A stretch of DNA of 64,000 nucleotides from Streptomyces sp. NBC_00457 (GCF_036014015.1 NZ_CP107905.1:7316001-7380000); one strand, 5' to 3'; counted from the first letter of the stretch, positions 32,522 through 41,800 are shown. Numbers and translations: made by a program. The notes: generated from the letters alone by a model not told the origin.

Positions 32522-34198
32522 TCAGCCCACATTCACCGCACTCCAAGCCGCCCCCACCGCGTCGTACTCCGAACTCCCATCCCCATAAAGATCAGCAGCC
32601 GCCCGCAACGTAGCCCCCCGAGCCCCCGCATAATCCGTCGACGACGTCATATACACCGTCAGCGCCCGGTACCAGATCGCCCCCAGCTTCTCCCGCCCGA
32701 TCCCGGTGACCGAAGTCCCGTCACACGTAGGCGAGTTATGAGCAACCCCGCCGATCGTCTTGGCCCCGCTCCCCTCCGCCAGCAGATACGCGAAGTGGTT
32801 GCCGACGCCCGACGAGTAGTGGACGTCGAGCTTTCCGGTCCCTGCGCTCCAGCAGTCCACCGAGTTGCCGTCCTTGGACGGCCGGTCCATGTACCTCAGT
32901 GCGTCCCGCCCCAGCCCCGAGCGGACGATCTTCTCGCCGATCAGCCAGTCACCGGGGTCCTTGGCGTTCCCCGCGTAGAACTCCACGAGCGTCCCGAAGA
33001 TGTCCGACGTCGCCTCGTTCAGCCCGCCCGACTCGCCCGAGTACGTCAGCGCCGCCGTCGCCGATGTCACCCCGTGCGACATCTCGTGCCCGGCCACATC
33101 CAAGGACACCAACGGACCGAGCTGCGTCCCGTCGCCGTCCCCGTACGTCATGCAGAAGCAACTGTCGTCCCAGAAGGCGTTGTTGTACCGCGTCCCGTAG
33201 TGCACGCGGTTGTACGAGCCCACGCCGTCGCCGCGGATGCCGGAACGCCCGTGCATGTTCTCGTAGTAATCCCAGGTGACGTCGGTGCCGTACTGCGCGT
33301 CCACCGCCGCCGACGCGCGGTCGGTCGTCGTGCCCGTGCCCCAGTGGTTGTCGGTGTCCGTGAACACCGTGGAGGGGGCGCGGCTGAGGCAGATCGTCGT
33401 CAGCAGGCACAGGTCGGTCTTGTTCGCCGCGTCGCCGGTGTACGTGCTTCCGCGCGTCGGGTCCTTGAGCGCGTACGTCGATCCGGACGCCGTCGTCTCC
33501 AGCGGCACCGTCCCCGAATACAGCGACTCCCCGTCTCCCGTCGCCGTCTCCAAGACATCCCACGCGTCGATCTGCTCACCCGTGACGGCATCGGTCAGCA
33601 CCGTGCGGGCGACCGGGTTGCCGAGCGAGTCCTGAGCCGTCGCGTCCGTCCGCCAGGCCAGTTTCGGGGCGCCGTGCAGGGCGTCGACGACCAGCTGCGG
33701 CCTCGACGTCAACTTGCGAAGCGTCTCGCCCAAGTTGGCCGCCCGCAGCGCGTTCGCCGCCAGGTCCGCGGCCCGGGGGCCCGACAACTTGGGTGTCACA
33801 CTCGGCAGGGCCACCGCCTGCCGGGTCGCGCGCGAGACACTCCGATACGTGCCGTCCGGGGCTAGGTGGACGACGAAGTCGCCGCCCAGCACCGGGAGAT
33901 GACGGTACGTCCGGTCGTAGCGGACGTGCTGCGTGCCGTCCGAATCGACGATCACGTCCCGCACCTTCGTGTCCGTCGCCGACGTGACACCCAGCGACGT
34001 CGCGTGCTCGGCGAGCGCCGCTGCCGCGTTCTCGACAGCGGTTGCACGGGTCGGCCTGTCGGTGGCGTCCGCCGTGGGGGAGAGGACGGCGGCCAGCAGA
34101 GCGGCTGCGGTGGCCGCCGTGCCGGCCGCGGCGAGACGGGGACCTCGGATGGTCCGGGTCCGGGTTCCGGTCCGTGTCCGTATGCGTATACGGCTCAT
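32522..34198 (-). CDS. Secreted M4 (thermolysin-type) metalloprotease
   Basis: 558 residues. A long Arg/Thr-rich signal (IRIRTRTGTRTRTIRG then AAGTAATAAALLAAVLS) is followed by FTP/PepSY-type propeptide (residues ~45-215) and the M4 catalytic domain. The zinc motif is AGHEMSHGVT (His371, Glu372, His375) with the third ligand Glu395 in GGLNEATSD. The second His appears in DVHYSSGVGNHFAYLLA. The ATG at 34198 has GAGGAG upstream. It is a degradative exoenzyme and is transcribed alone. Confidence 0.95.
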   Translation of the reverse strand: MSRIRIRTRTGTRTRTIRGPRLAAAGTAATAAALLAAVLSPTADATDRPTRATAVENAAAALAEHATSLGVTSATDTKVRDVIVDSDGTQHVRYDRTYRHLPVLGGDFVVHLAPDGTYRSVSRATRQAVALPSVTPKLSGPRAADLAANALRAANLGETLRKLTSRPQLVVDALHGAPKLAWRTDATAQDSLGNPVARTVLTDAVTGEQIDAWDVLETATGDGESLYSGTVPLETTASGSTYALKDPTRGSTYTGDAANKTDLCLLTTICLSRAPSTVFTDTDNHWGTGTTTDRASAAVDAQYGTDVTWDYYENMHGRSGIRGDGVGSYNRVHYGTRYNNAFWDDSCFCMTYGDGDGTQLGPLVSLDVAGHEMSHGVTSATAALTYSGESGGLNEATSDIFGTLVEFYAGNAKDPGDWLIGEKIVRSGLGRDALRYMDRPSKDGNSVDCWSAGTGKLDVHYSSGVGNHFAYLLAEGSGAKTIGGVAHNSPTCDGTSVTGIGREKLGAIWYRALTVYMTSSTDYAGARGATLRAAADLYGDGSSEYDAVGAAWSAVNVG

Positions 34199-34345
34199 GG
34201 GTCTCCTCAGGGAGGCGCAGGCGCCTGGGGCGGGCGCGTGGGGACGGGGGCGTGATCGTTTCTGCGGTCCTGCGATTCAAGGGCCGCTGACCTGCCATGT
34301 CCATGGCGCTGATGAGGAGATGTGTGAGGAGAGAGAATCGTTTCT

Positions 34346-34774
34346 GTGAGATCCGCGAGACTTCCGTTCTTCGTCTACGGCACCCTCCGCCCCGGCGAGC
34401 CCAACCACGACCTCTTCCTGCGCGGCCGCACCGAGGCCGAGGAGCCGGCACGGCTCACGGGCGCGCTGCTCTACGCCGGGCCCGGATATCCGTACGCCGT
34501 GGAGGACGCGGGAGCCGGTGTCGTGTGCGGGGAACTCGTCACCGCCCTCCCGGACCGGTACGGCGAACTCCTCGCCGCCCTCGACCAGTTGGAGGAGTAC
34601 ACCCCCGGCGACCCGCGCAACCTCTACGAGCGCGTCGCGCGTGACGTCACGCGGGAGGCGGACGGGACGGCCGTACGCGCCTGGGTGTACGTCGCGGCGC
34701 CCGCAGTCGCCGTACGACTGCGGGCGCGGGGGAAGCTCATCGAGGGCGGGGACTGGCGGGCCGCCCGGCGCTGA
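34346..34774 (+). CDS. Gamma-glutamylcyclotransferase-family protein
   Basis: 142 residues. FFVYGTLRPGEPNHDLF is the family's YGTLR/PG loop; TGALLYAGPGYPYAVEDAG and GELVTALPDRYGELLAALDQLEEY contain the conserved acidic Glu; RAWVYVA closes the barrel. Such proteins cleave gamma-glutamyl amines to 5-oxoproline. The GTG start at 34346 has GAGGAG some 12-20 bases upstream. It ends nine bases before the convergent nitrate reductase stop. Confidence 0.87.
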   Translation: MRSARLPFFVYGTLRPGEPNHDLFLRGRTEAEEPARLTGALLYAGPGYPYAVEDAGAGVVCGELVTALPDRYGELLAALDQLEEYTPGDPRNLYERVARDVTREADGTAVRAWVYVAAPAVAVRLRARGKLIEGGDWRAARR

Positions 34775-34783
34775 ACCGGGCTA

Positions 34784-36889
34784 CTACGGCTTCACCGTCT
34801 CCAGACGAACTGCACACGCCTTGAACTCCGGCATCCGCGACGTCGGGTCCAGCGCCGGGTTCGTCAGCGTGTTGGCGCGGCCCTCGCCCGGCCAGTGGAA
34901 GGGCATGAAGACCGTGTCCGGGCGGATCGTGGTCGTGATGCGCGCGGGGGCCACCGCCCTGCCCCGCCGGGACACGACCGCCAACCGGTCGCCCTCTTTC
35001 GCTCCGAGCCGCTCGGCCAGCCGCGGATGCAGCTCCACGAACGGCCCCGGCGCCGCGGCGTTCAGCTCGTCCACGCGCCGCGTCTGGGCGCCGGACTGGT
35101 ACTGGGCCACGACCCGGCCGGTCGTCAGAAGCACCGGGTACTCGTCGTCCGGCTCCTCCGCGATCGCCCGGTGCGAGACGGGGACGAAGCGGGCGCGGCC
35201 GTCGTCAGTGGCGAAGCGGTCGAGGAAGAGGCGGGGGGTGCCGGGATGGTCGCCGGCGTCAGAACTTTCCGCCGGGGTCGGGCACGGCCAGAACACCCCG
35301 TTCTCCTCGATCAGCCTGCGGTAGGTGATGCCGGAGTAGTCCGCGGGGCCGCCCGCGCTCGCCCGGCGCAGCTCCTCGAAGACCTCCTCGGGGTCGGTCG
35401 GGAAGCCCTTCTCCACGCCGAGCCGGTCGGCCAGTTCGTGCATGACGTCGAGGTCGCTGCGGATGCCGTCGGGCGGGGTGATCGCCTGCCGGCGCAACAA
35501 CACCCTGCCCTCGAGGTTGGTGGTCGTGCCCGTCTCCTCCGCCCACTGGGTGACGGGGAGGACTACGTCCGCGAGGGCCGCCGTCTCCGACAGCACGACA
35601 TCGCACACGGCCAGGAAATCAAGGGACTTGATCCGCTCCTCGATGTGCGCGGCCCGCGGCGCCGACACCACCGGGTTGGAGGCCATCAGCAGCAACGCCC
35701 GGATATCCGTGCCCAGCGCGTCCAGCAGCTCGTACGCGCTCCGCCCCGGACCCGGCAGCGAGTCCGGGTCCACGCCCCACACCTCCGCCACGTGCTGCCG
35801 CGCCGCCGGGTCGGTCAGCTTGCGGTAGCCGGGCAACTGGTCGGCCTTCTGGCCGTGTTCGCGCCCGCCCTGTCCGTTGCCCTGCCCGGTCAGACAGCCG
35901 TAGCCGGAGAGCGGGCGGCCCGCCCGGCCGGTCGCCAGGCACAGGTTGATCCACGCGCCCACCGTGTCGGTGCCCTTGGACTGCTGCTCGGGCCCGCGCG
36001 CGGTCAGCACCATCGCGGCCTCGGGCTCGCAGAACATCCTTACGGCCTCGCGGAGTTGGGGTACATCGACGCCGGTGATCCGCTCCACGTACTCCGGCCA
36101 GTGCGCCATCGCGGCAGCCCGCGCCTCCTCCCAGCCGACGGTGCGCTCACGCACGTACTCCTCGTCCACCCGGCCCTCGGCGACGACCAGGTGCAGCAGG
36201 CCCAGGGCGAGCGCGAGGTCGGTGCCGGGGCGGGGCGCCAGGTGCAGGTCCGCCTGCTCGGCGGTCTTCGTGCGGCGCGGGTCGATGACGATCAGCGTGC
36301 CGCCGTTCTCGCGCAGCTCGCTGAAGAACCGCAGCGCCGGCGGCATCGTCTCCGCGAGGTTCGAGCCGACGAGGATCACGCAGCCCGTCTTCGGGATGTC
36401 CTCCAGCGGGAAGGGGAGGCCGCGGTCGAGGCCGAACGCCTTCATCCCGGCTGCCGCCGCCGAGGACATGCAGAAGCGCCCGTTGTAGTCGATCTGCGAG
36501 GTGCCCAGCACCACCCGCGCGAACTTGCCGAGCGTGTACGCCTTCTCGTTCGTCAGTCCGCCGCCGCCGAAGACCCCGCACGCGTCCGGGCCATGCTCCG
36601 TGCGCGTGCGGGACAGCCCCTCGGCGATCCGGTCCAGTGCCTCGTCCCAGGAGGCGGGCACGAGCTTGCCCTCGGAGCGCACCAACGGGGAGGTCAGACG
36701 CACCCGGGACGAGAGCACCGCCGGCGCCGTACGGCCCTTGCCGCACAGCGCACCCCGGTTCACCGGGAAGTCCGCGCGCTCGGTCACCTCGACGGTCCCG
36801 TCAGGGGCCGGCGTCAGATTCATGCCGCACTGCAGGGCGCAGTACGGGCAGTGCGTGGGCGTCGCGGAGTTCTGCATGTCATTCAGCAT
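34784..36889 (-). CDS. nasA: Assimilatory nitrate reductase, catalytic subunit
   Basis: 701-residue molybdopterin enzyme. N-terminal [4Fe-4S] ligands are Cys14, 17, 21 and 49 (HCPYCALQCGMN and GALCGKG). Molybdopterin regions include CVILVGSNLAETMPP, ALLLMASNPVVSAP, TGQGNGQGGREHGQKADQLPG and the C-terminal GEGRANTLTNPALDP. It lacks the extra [2Fe-2S] BFD-like C-terminal domain of some NasA proteins. It reduces nitrate to nitrite in the cytosol, feeding NirBD at 16542. The ATG at 36889 follows AAGGA; ATG 36877 is possible. No transporter gene is adjacent. Confidence 0.95.
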   Translation of the reverse strand: MLNDMQNSATPTHCPYCALQCGMNLTPAPDGTVEVTERADFPVNRGALCGKGRTAPAVLSSRVRLTSPLVRSEGKLVPASWDEALDRIAEGLSRTRTEHGPDACGVFGGGGLTNEKAYTLGKFARVVLGTSQIDYNGRFCMSSAAAAGMKAFGLDRGLPFPLEDIPKTGCVILVGSNLAETMPPALRFFSELRENGGTLIVIDPRRTKTAEQADLHLAPRPGTDLALALGLLHLVVAEGRVDEEYVRERTVGWEEARAAAMAHWPEYVERITGVDVPQLREAVRMFCEPEAAMVLTARGPEQQSKGTDTVGAWINLCLATGRAGRPLSGYGCLTGQGNGQGGREHGQKADQLPGYRKLTDPAARQHVAEVWGVDPDSLPGPGRSAYELLDALGTDIRALLLMASNPVVSAPRAAHIEERIKSLDFLAVCDVVLSETAALADVVLPVTQWAEETGTTTNLEGRVLLRRQAITPPDGIRSDLDVMHELADRLGVEKGFPTDPEEVFEELRRASAGGPADYSGITYRRLIEENGVFWPCPTPAESSDAGDHPGTPRLFLDRFATDDGRARFVPVSHRAIAEEPDDEYPVLLTTGRVVAQYQSGAQTRRVDELNAAAPGPFVELHPRLAERLGAKEGDRLAVVSRRGRAVAPARITTTIRPDTVFMPFHWPGEGRANTLTNPALDPTSRMPEFKACAVRLETVKP

Positions 36890-37242
36890 GCTTCGTCCTT
36901 GTTACGGGTCGGGTCGGCTCTTTGTTACACGGCCGGGACGGCGACCTCCCCGCCGCCGCCGGACCGACGTGAGGCGCACGGCAGCCCGCCTCTGAGACGC
37001 CGCCGGGCGGTGCGCAAGGTGCCCTTGGTGTGAAAGGCGCCACATGTGGCTCGTTCCGTACTGTAGTTGGCCGGTCGCAGGTTGTTGAGTGTTGGAGTAA
37101 AGGCCCCTACAGTCGGGCCTTCGCGCGACTCCGCACGGCGTTCGACATACCGGGCATGCCCGCCGCTCATCCCGGATCCGGCAAGGCAGTAACCGCCATC
37201 GAAACAGCCCGTCAAGCGAAACAGCCAGGAGGTCTCCGAGTC
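36890..37242. promoter_or_regulatory. Divergent region nasA / adenylation operon
   Basis: 353 bases without a supported gene. It contains two TGTTAC direct repeats 23 bases apart (36900-36905 and 36923-36928), a weak candidate for GlnR control of nasA. It also has a perfect palindrome GCCACATGTGGC (37039-37050) and a hairpin AAGGCCC/GGGCCTT (37100-37121) in the leader of the plus-strand operon. The adenylation frame is open upstream to 37030 but the extra part is not domain-like. Confidence 0.5.
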
Positions 37243-38757
37243 ATGCCCCTGCGCCATTTGACCCCTCGTGACCAGCACCTTTTCCGGCAATACGGTCGTG
37301 GTCCCACAGTTCCCGTCCCGGACCCCCTCGTCCACCGCGCCGTCGAACGGCATGCCGCGGCCACCCCGCACGCCGTCGCCGCCGAACATCAGGGCGCGCT
37401 GATCACCTACGGCGAGCTGGACCGCCAGGCCGACGCGCTCGCCGCCCGCCTGGCCCGCGAGGGCGTACGGCCCGGCGACCGCGTCGGCCTCTTCGTACGC
37501 CGCTCCCTCCCGATGCTCGTCGGCCTGCTCGGCATCCTGAAGGCGGGCGCCGCCTACGTCCCCCAGGACATCGCTCTCGCGCCCCCCGCCCAGCTCGCCC
37601 ACGTCGTCCGCACCGCCAGCACCCGCGTCGTCCTCACCGTCGCGGAACACGCGGCCCGCATTCCGCGGGGCCCGCGCGTGATCGCCCTGGACACACCCCT
37701 GCCCCCTGCGGCCTTCCCCCGCCCGCACACCAGCCCCGACGACGGCTGCTACGTCCTGTTCACCTCCGGTACCACCGGCCGCCCCAACGGCGTGAAGGTC
37801 ACCCACCGCAACGTCGCCAACATCCTCCTCACCGCCCCCGGCGACCTGGGCATCCGCCCCGGCGACCGGGTAGCCCAACTCCTCAACATCGCCTTCGACA
37901 TGGCCGCCTGGGAGATCCTCGGCTGCCTCGCCCACGGCGGCACCCTCGTGATCCGCGGCAAGGACATCGCGGCGGCGGCCCGTACGGCCGACGTCCTGAT
38001 CGCCACGCCGACCGTCCTGTCCGGCATCGACCCGGCAGCCTGCCCTCGCGTCCGCACGGTCGCGGTGGCGGGCGAACCCTGCCCGCGTCCGCTCGCCGAC
38101 GCCTGGGCCGCCCGCGCCGCCTTCCACAACTGCTGCGGCCCCACCGAGACGACCATCGTCAACACGATGCGCCGCCACGACCCGGCCGACCCACTCCTCA
38201 CCATCGGCCGGCCCACCCCCAACAACACGGTCTACGTCCTCGACGCCGCCCGCCGTCCGCTGCCCATCGGCGAGATCGGCGAGATGTGGGCGGGCGGTGA
38301 CTGCGTCTCAGCGGGATACCTCGGCGACGACCGGCTCAACGCCGAGAGATACGCCCCCGACCCCTTCCTCGGCGGTGGTCGCCGTATGTTCCGCACCCGC
38401 GACCTCGGCCGCTGGACCTCGGACGGCGAACTGGAACACCTCGGCCGCACCGACGACCAGGTCAAGGTGCGCGGCTTCCGCGTCGAGCTCGACTCGGTGT
38501 CCTCGGTGCTGGAGTCGGTGCCGGGCTGCCGGCGCGCGGTGACCCTGAAGCGGGACGCCCGCACGCTGGTCTCCTTCGTCTGCCCCGCCGACGTCGACCC
38601 GGGCACCGCCCGCGGCGCTGTCGCCGACGCCCTGCCGTACTACTGCGTGCCTGACGAGGTCCTGCCCCTGCCCGTCCTCCCCGAGACCGACCGCGGCAAG
38701 ATCGACAAAACGGCGCTGCTGCGGATGGCCGAAGAGCGGATGGCGGTGGCCCGATGA
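37243..38757 (+). CDS. Stand-alone NRPS-type adenylation enzyme
   Basis: 504 residues, a single A domain with no carrier or condensation domain. Core motifs: ITYGELDRQADALAARL (A1), LKAGAAYVPQD (A2), VLFTSGTTGRPNGV (A3, 171-184), NIAFDMAAWEIL (A4, with Asp219 at the amino-acid-binding position), CCGPTETT (A5), GEMWAGGDCVSAGYL (A6), RTRDLGRW (A7), GRTDDQVKVRGFRVEL (A8) and ETDRGKIDK (A10 Lys486). Asp219 suggests an amino-acid or amine-bearing substrate. The ATG has GGAGGT upstream. Its stop overlaps the next ATG (ATGA), so it is coupled to the membrane reductase. Confidence 0.9.
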   Translation: MPLRHLTPRDQHLFRQYGRGPTVPVPDPLVHRAVERHAAATPHAVAAEHQGALITYGELDRQADALAARLAREGVRPGDRVGLFVRRSLPMLVGLLGILKAGAAYVPQDIALAPPAQLAHVVRTASTRVVLTVAEHAARIPRGPRVIALDTPLPPAAFPRPHTSPDDGCYVLFTSGTTGRPNGVKVTHRNVANILLTAPGDLGIRPGDRVAQLLNIAFDMAAWEILGCLAHGGTLVIRGKDIAAAARTADVLIATPTVLSGIDPAACPRVRTVAVAGEPCPRPLADAWAARAAFHNCCGPTETTIVNTMRRHDPADPLLTIGRPTPNNTVYVLDAARRPLPIGEIGEMWAGGDCVSAGYLGDDRLNAERYAPDPFLGGGRRMFRTRDLGRWTSDGELEHLGRTDDQVKVRGFRVELDSVSSVLESVPGCRRAVTLKRDARTLVSFVCPADVDPGTARGAVADALPYYCVPDEVLPLPVLPETDRGKIDKTALLRMAEERMAVAR

Positions 38758-40022
38758 CCACCTCACCTCCGCGGACCCGGCAGGACACCACCGAGCTGCC
38801 CCCGCTTCTGTCGGGCCCTCGCCGCCTGCTCAAGCACCCACGCCTGATGCACTACAACAGGCTCGCGGCCCTGGTGATCCTGGCCAACCTCGTCTTCCTG
38901 TACGCCCGTTGGCCCCTGTCGAGCGAGACTTTCGGCCACGCGGCCCTCGCCAACCTCGCGCTCGCCGTCGTCGTACGACAGCAGTACGTCATCAACCTCT
39001 TCTTCCGGCTGGCGACCTGGGCGCCGACGCACTGGCCACTGAAGATCCGCTGGACGCTGGGGAAGGTGTACCACTTCGGCGGACTGCACGCGGGCGGGGC
39101 GCTGGCGGGGACCGGCTGGTTCCTGGCGCTCACGATCAGCACGACCCAGGGGCCGGCCAGTACGCCGCTCAGGACCGTGAGCTGGACCCTGATCGCCCTC
39201 CTCACGGTCATCGTCGCCGCCGCCCTGCCGCCCTTCCGCTCCCGCCATCACGACCACTTCGAGAAGATCCACCGCTTCGGCGGATGGACGGCCCTGGCCC
39301 TCTTCTGGACGCACACGCTCATGTCCACGCCGGGGCCGATACCCGTCACCGTCCTCACGGTCGTCACCTTCAGCGTCGCCCTGCCCTGGCTACGGCTCCG
39401 CAAGGTCGCCGTCCGTCTCGAACGCCCCTCCCGCCACGTCGTACTGGCCCGCTTCGACCACGGCGAGACCCCCTTCGCGGGCTCCTCGACCGCGATCAGC
39501 CGCAGCCCGCTACGGGAATGGCACTCCTTCGCCAACGTCCCGGCCCCCGGTGAGCCCGGCTTCCGGCTCACCATCTCGCGGGCCGGCGACTGGACGGGCT
39601 CGTTCATCGACGACCTGCCGCCCAAGGTGTGGGTGAAGGGCATCACCACGGCCGGGGTCGCCAACATCGAGGTCCTGTTCAAGAAGGTGATCTACGTCGC
39701 GACCGGCAGCGGCATCGGCCCCTGCCTGCCCCATCTCCTCGCCGCCGAGGTGCCCTCCCGCCTGGTCTGGGCGACCCGCGACCCCCGCACGACCTACGGC
39801 GACGCGCTCGCCGACGAGATCCTCGCCGTCCAGCCCGAGGCCGTCATCTGGGACACCTCCCGGCACGGCAAGCCCGACATGGTGCGCCTCGCGTACGCCG
39901 CGTACCGCGACTTCGGCGCCGAGGCGGTGATCTGCATCTCCAACAAGAAGCTCACCTGGCAGGTCGTACACGGGCTTGAGCGGCGCGGGATTCCGGCGTA
40001 CGGCGCGATCTGGGACTCGTAA
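38754..40022 (+). CDS. Six-helix membrane oxidoreductase (TmpA/TmpL and ferric-reductase-like)
   Basis: 422 residues. About six membrane helices fill residues 36-215. His107/112 (VYHFGGLH) and His173/187 (HRFGGWTALALFWTH) are placed like the haem-ligand pairs of ferric-reductase/NOX proteins. The soluble C-terminal half (220-422) looks like a ferredoxin-reductase module: REWHSFANVP is an FAD-binding-like motif and VIYVATGSGIGPCLPHLL is a nucleotide-binding motif. CISNKKLTWQVVHGLERRGIPAYG closes it. Fungal TmpA/TmpL proteins have this layout, and TmpL also carries an AMP-binding domain, here encoded by the coupled upstream gene. The substrate is unknown. Confidence 0.75.
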   Translation: MTTSPPRTRQDTTELPPLLSGPRRLLKHPRLMHYNRLAALVILANLVFLYARWPLSSETFGHAALANLALAVVVRQQYVINLFFRLATWAPTHWPLKIRWTLGKVYHFGGLHAGGALAGTGWFLALTISTTQGPASTPLRTVSWTLIALLTVIVAAALPPFRSRHHDHFEKIHRFGGWTALALFWTHTLMSTPGPIPVTVLTVVTFSVALPWLRLRKVAVRLERPSRHVVLARFDHGETPFAGSSTAISRSPLREWHSFANVPAPGEPGFRLTISRAGDWTGSFIDDLPPKVWVKGITTAGVANIEVLFKKVIYVATGSGIGPCLPHLLAAEVPSRLVWATRDPRTTYGDALADEILAVQPEAVIWDTSRHGKPDMVRLAYAAYRDFGAEAVICISNKKLTWQVVHGLERRGIPAYGAIWDS

Positions 40023-40040
40023 CCGTCGAAGGGATTCCGC

Positions 40041-40808
40041 ATGAGAAACCTGAAAGTCGAACGGCACGGCCGAGTGGTGACCGTCCGACTGCACCGGCCG
40101 CGCGTGCTCAACGCACTGAACACCGAGCTGCTGACCGAACTCCTCGACACCCTGCGCCCCTTGGACGCGGACCCCGAGGTCGGCTGCTTCGTGGTCACCG
40201 GCTCGGAGAGCGTGTTCGCCGCCGGCGCCGACATCAAGGAGATGGCGGGGAAGTCGGCCGCGGAGATGGCGGCGGAGGACTACTTCGCGGCGTGGGAGGA
40301 GTTCGCCGACCTCCGTACGCCGAAGATCGCCGCCGTCAACGGGCATGCCCTGGGCGGTGGTTGTGAGCTGGCGATGATGTGCGACGTCGTCATCGCGGGC
40401 GAGTCGGCGGTGTTCGGCCAGCCGGAGATCAAGCTCGGGGTGATCCCGGGCATCGGCGGCACCCAGCGGCTGACCCGGCTGGTCGGCAAGGCCACGGCGA
40501 TGGACCTGATCCTCACCGGTCGCACCATGGACGCACGGGAGGCTGGACGCTGCGGTCTCGTCTCCCGCGTCGTTTCCGACGACCAGGTCCTGCCGGAGGC
40601 CCTCGAAGCGGCAGCGGCCATCGCCTCGTACGGCCGCGCGGCGGTCACCGCGGCCCGCGAATGCGTGAACCAGGCCATGGAAACCGGCCTGCGCGACGGC
40701 ATCCGCTTCGAACGCCGGGTGTTCCACGCCCTGTTCGCGACCGTGGACCAGAAGGAGGGCATGAGCGCGTTCCTGGAGAAACGCGCCCCGCACTTCACCG
40801 GGCGCTAG
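40041..40808 (+). CDS. Enoyl-CoA hydratase/isomerase (crotonase)
   Basis: 255 residues. LNALNTELLTELLDTL, then FAAGADIKEMAG (oxyanion-hole loop), then AVNGHALGGGCELAMMCDVVIA and FGQPEIKLGVIPGIGGTQRL. Both catalytic Glu positions of true hydratases are present (GGGCE and GQPEI). The ATG lies 18 bases after the membrane oxidoreductase stop with GAAGGGA upstream, so it is the third gene of the operon. Its last 14 bases overlap the convergent SanA/YdcF gene. Together with the adenylating enzyme it may act on an acyl-CoA or acyl-adenylate (inference). Confidence 0.92.
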   Translation: MRNLKVERHGRVVTVRLHRPRVLNALNTELLTELLDTLRPLDADPEVGCFVVTGSESVFAAGADIKEMAGKSAAEMAAEDYFAAWEEFADLRTPKIAAVNGHALGGGCELAMMCDVVIAGESAVFGQPEIKLGVIPGIGGTQRLTRLVGKATAMDLILTGRTMDAREAGRCGLVSRVVSDDQVLPEALEAAAAIASYGRAAVTAARECVNQAMETGLRDGIRFERRVFHALFATVDQKEGMSAFLEKRAPHFTGR

Positions 40809-41592
40809 CGAGCGCCCGAGCCACCCCCGGTTCCCGCGGTCCGAGGAACCGGGGGTCCGGCTCGAACACGGCGTCCACGGCGGCCTTCCCCGCGGCGATC
40901 AGCTCCCGGACGCCGCCGTAGTACCAGGTCGCGTCGTGCACGTCGTCCACCCCGACGCCGTACGACGACACCCCCGCCTCATCGCACAGCGCGACCGCGC
41001 GCCGGATATGGAAGCCCTGACTGATCAGCACGGCCCGGTCCACCCCGAAGATCTTCTTCGCGCGGACACAGGAGTCCCAGGTGTCGAACCCCGCGTAGTC
41101 ACTCACTATGCGCGCGTCCGGCACGCCCCGCCGGGTCAGATAGGTGCGCATCGCGTCGGGCTCGTCATAGTCCTCGCGGCTGTTGTCGCCGGTGACGAGG
41201 ACGACCTCGATACGGCCCTCGCGGTACAGCTCGGCCGCCGCGTCGAGCCGGTGCGCGAGATACGGCGACGGCTCGCCGTCCCACAGACCCGCGCCGAACA
41301 CGACCGCGACCTCGGTGCGGGGCACGTCCGCCGTGGTCCGCAGCCGGTCGCCGGCCACCACGTACATCCACGTCGCGGGAAGCAGCGCCAGCACACACCC
41401 GAGCATCACGGCCTGCACCAGCCGCCGCTGCCCGGTACGAGTGAGCCGAAGGGGCGCGCCGGTGTCGAGAGGGCGAACGCGCGGAGGCCCGAAGGGCTGA
41501 GCACGATCGCCCTCTCGACACCGGCTGGAGCGCCCCGTAGGCGAACGCCAAAAAATGGGGCTACGCGGCAGACGGGGTCTGCGCACCTTCAC
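40795..41592 (-). CDS. SanA/YdcF-like membrane protein (DUF218)
   Basis: 265 residues. A basic N-terminus precedes one membrane helix (LVQAVMLGCVLALLPATWMYVV). The DUF218 domain follows: VPRTEVAVVFGAGLWDGEPSPYLAHRLDAAAELY, then VVLVTGDNSREDYDEPDAM, then DYAGFDTWDSCVRAKKIFG, then LISQGFHIRRAVALC. This is the SanA arrangement (SanA affects envelope permeability in enterobacteria; function here unknown). The GTG at 41592 follows AGGGAGGG. It overlaps the crotonase tail by 14 bases. Confidence 0.85.
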   Translation of the reverse strand: MKVRRPRLPRSPIFWRSPTGRSSRCREGDRAQPFGPPRVRPLDTGAPLRLTRTGQRRLVQAVMLGCVLALLPATWMYVVAGDRLRTTADVPRTEVAVVFGAGLWDGEPSPYLAHRLDAAAELYREGRIEVVLVTGDNSREDYDEPDAMRTYLTRRGVPDARIVSDYAGFDTWDSCVRAKKIFGVDRAVLISQGFHIRRAVALCDEAGVSSYGVGVDDVHDATWYYGGVRELIAAGKAAVDAVFEPDPRFLGPREPGVARALASAR

Positions 41593-41800
41593 GGTCCCTC
41601 CCTGGTGGGTTCTCGACAGTCACAGACGTCCCGAACGGCCGCTCCGGTTCGGTCCCGGCCATGTGACCACCTTCACTCCCCGCATCGAAACCGCAGGTCA
41701 CGCCACCTCACACACCCCATGCCCCCCACCGTGAACCCCGCGAAAAGACCCGTGACGCCCATGCAACGGGGCGGCAACCTCCTGCCGCCACCATCGGTTC

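Noticed and set aside
34895..37033. 712-codon open frame antisense to nasA
   Set aside because: Arg/Gln/His-rich shadow of a conserved molybdoenzyme.
41655..41700. Possible GlnR box upstream of cbiX (GTGAC...GAAAC...GTCAC)
   Set aside because: Elements are present but spacings deviate from the 11-base period by one or two bases.
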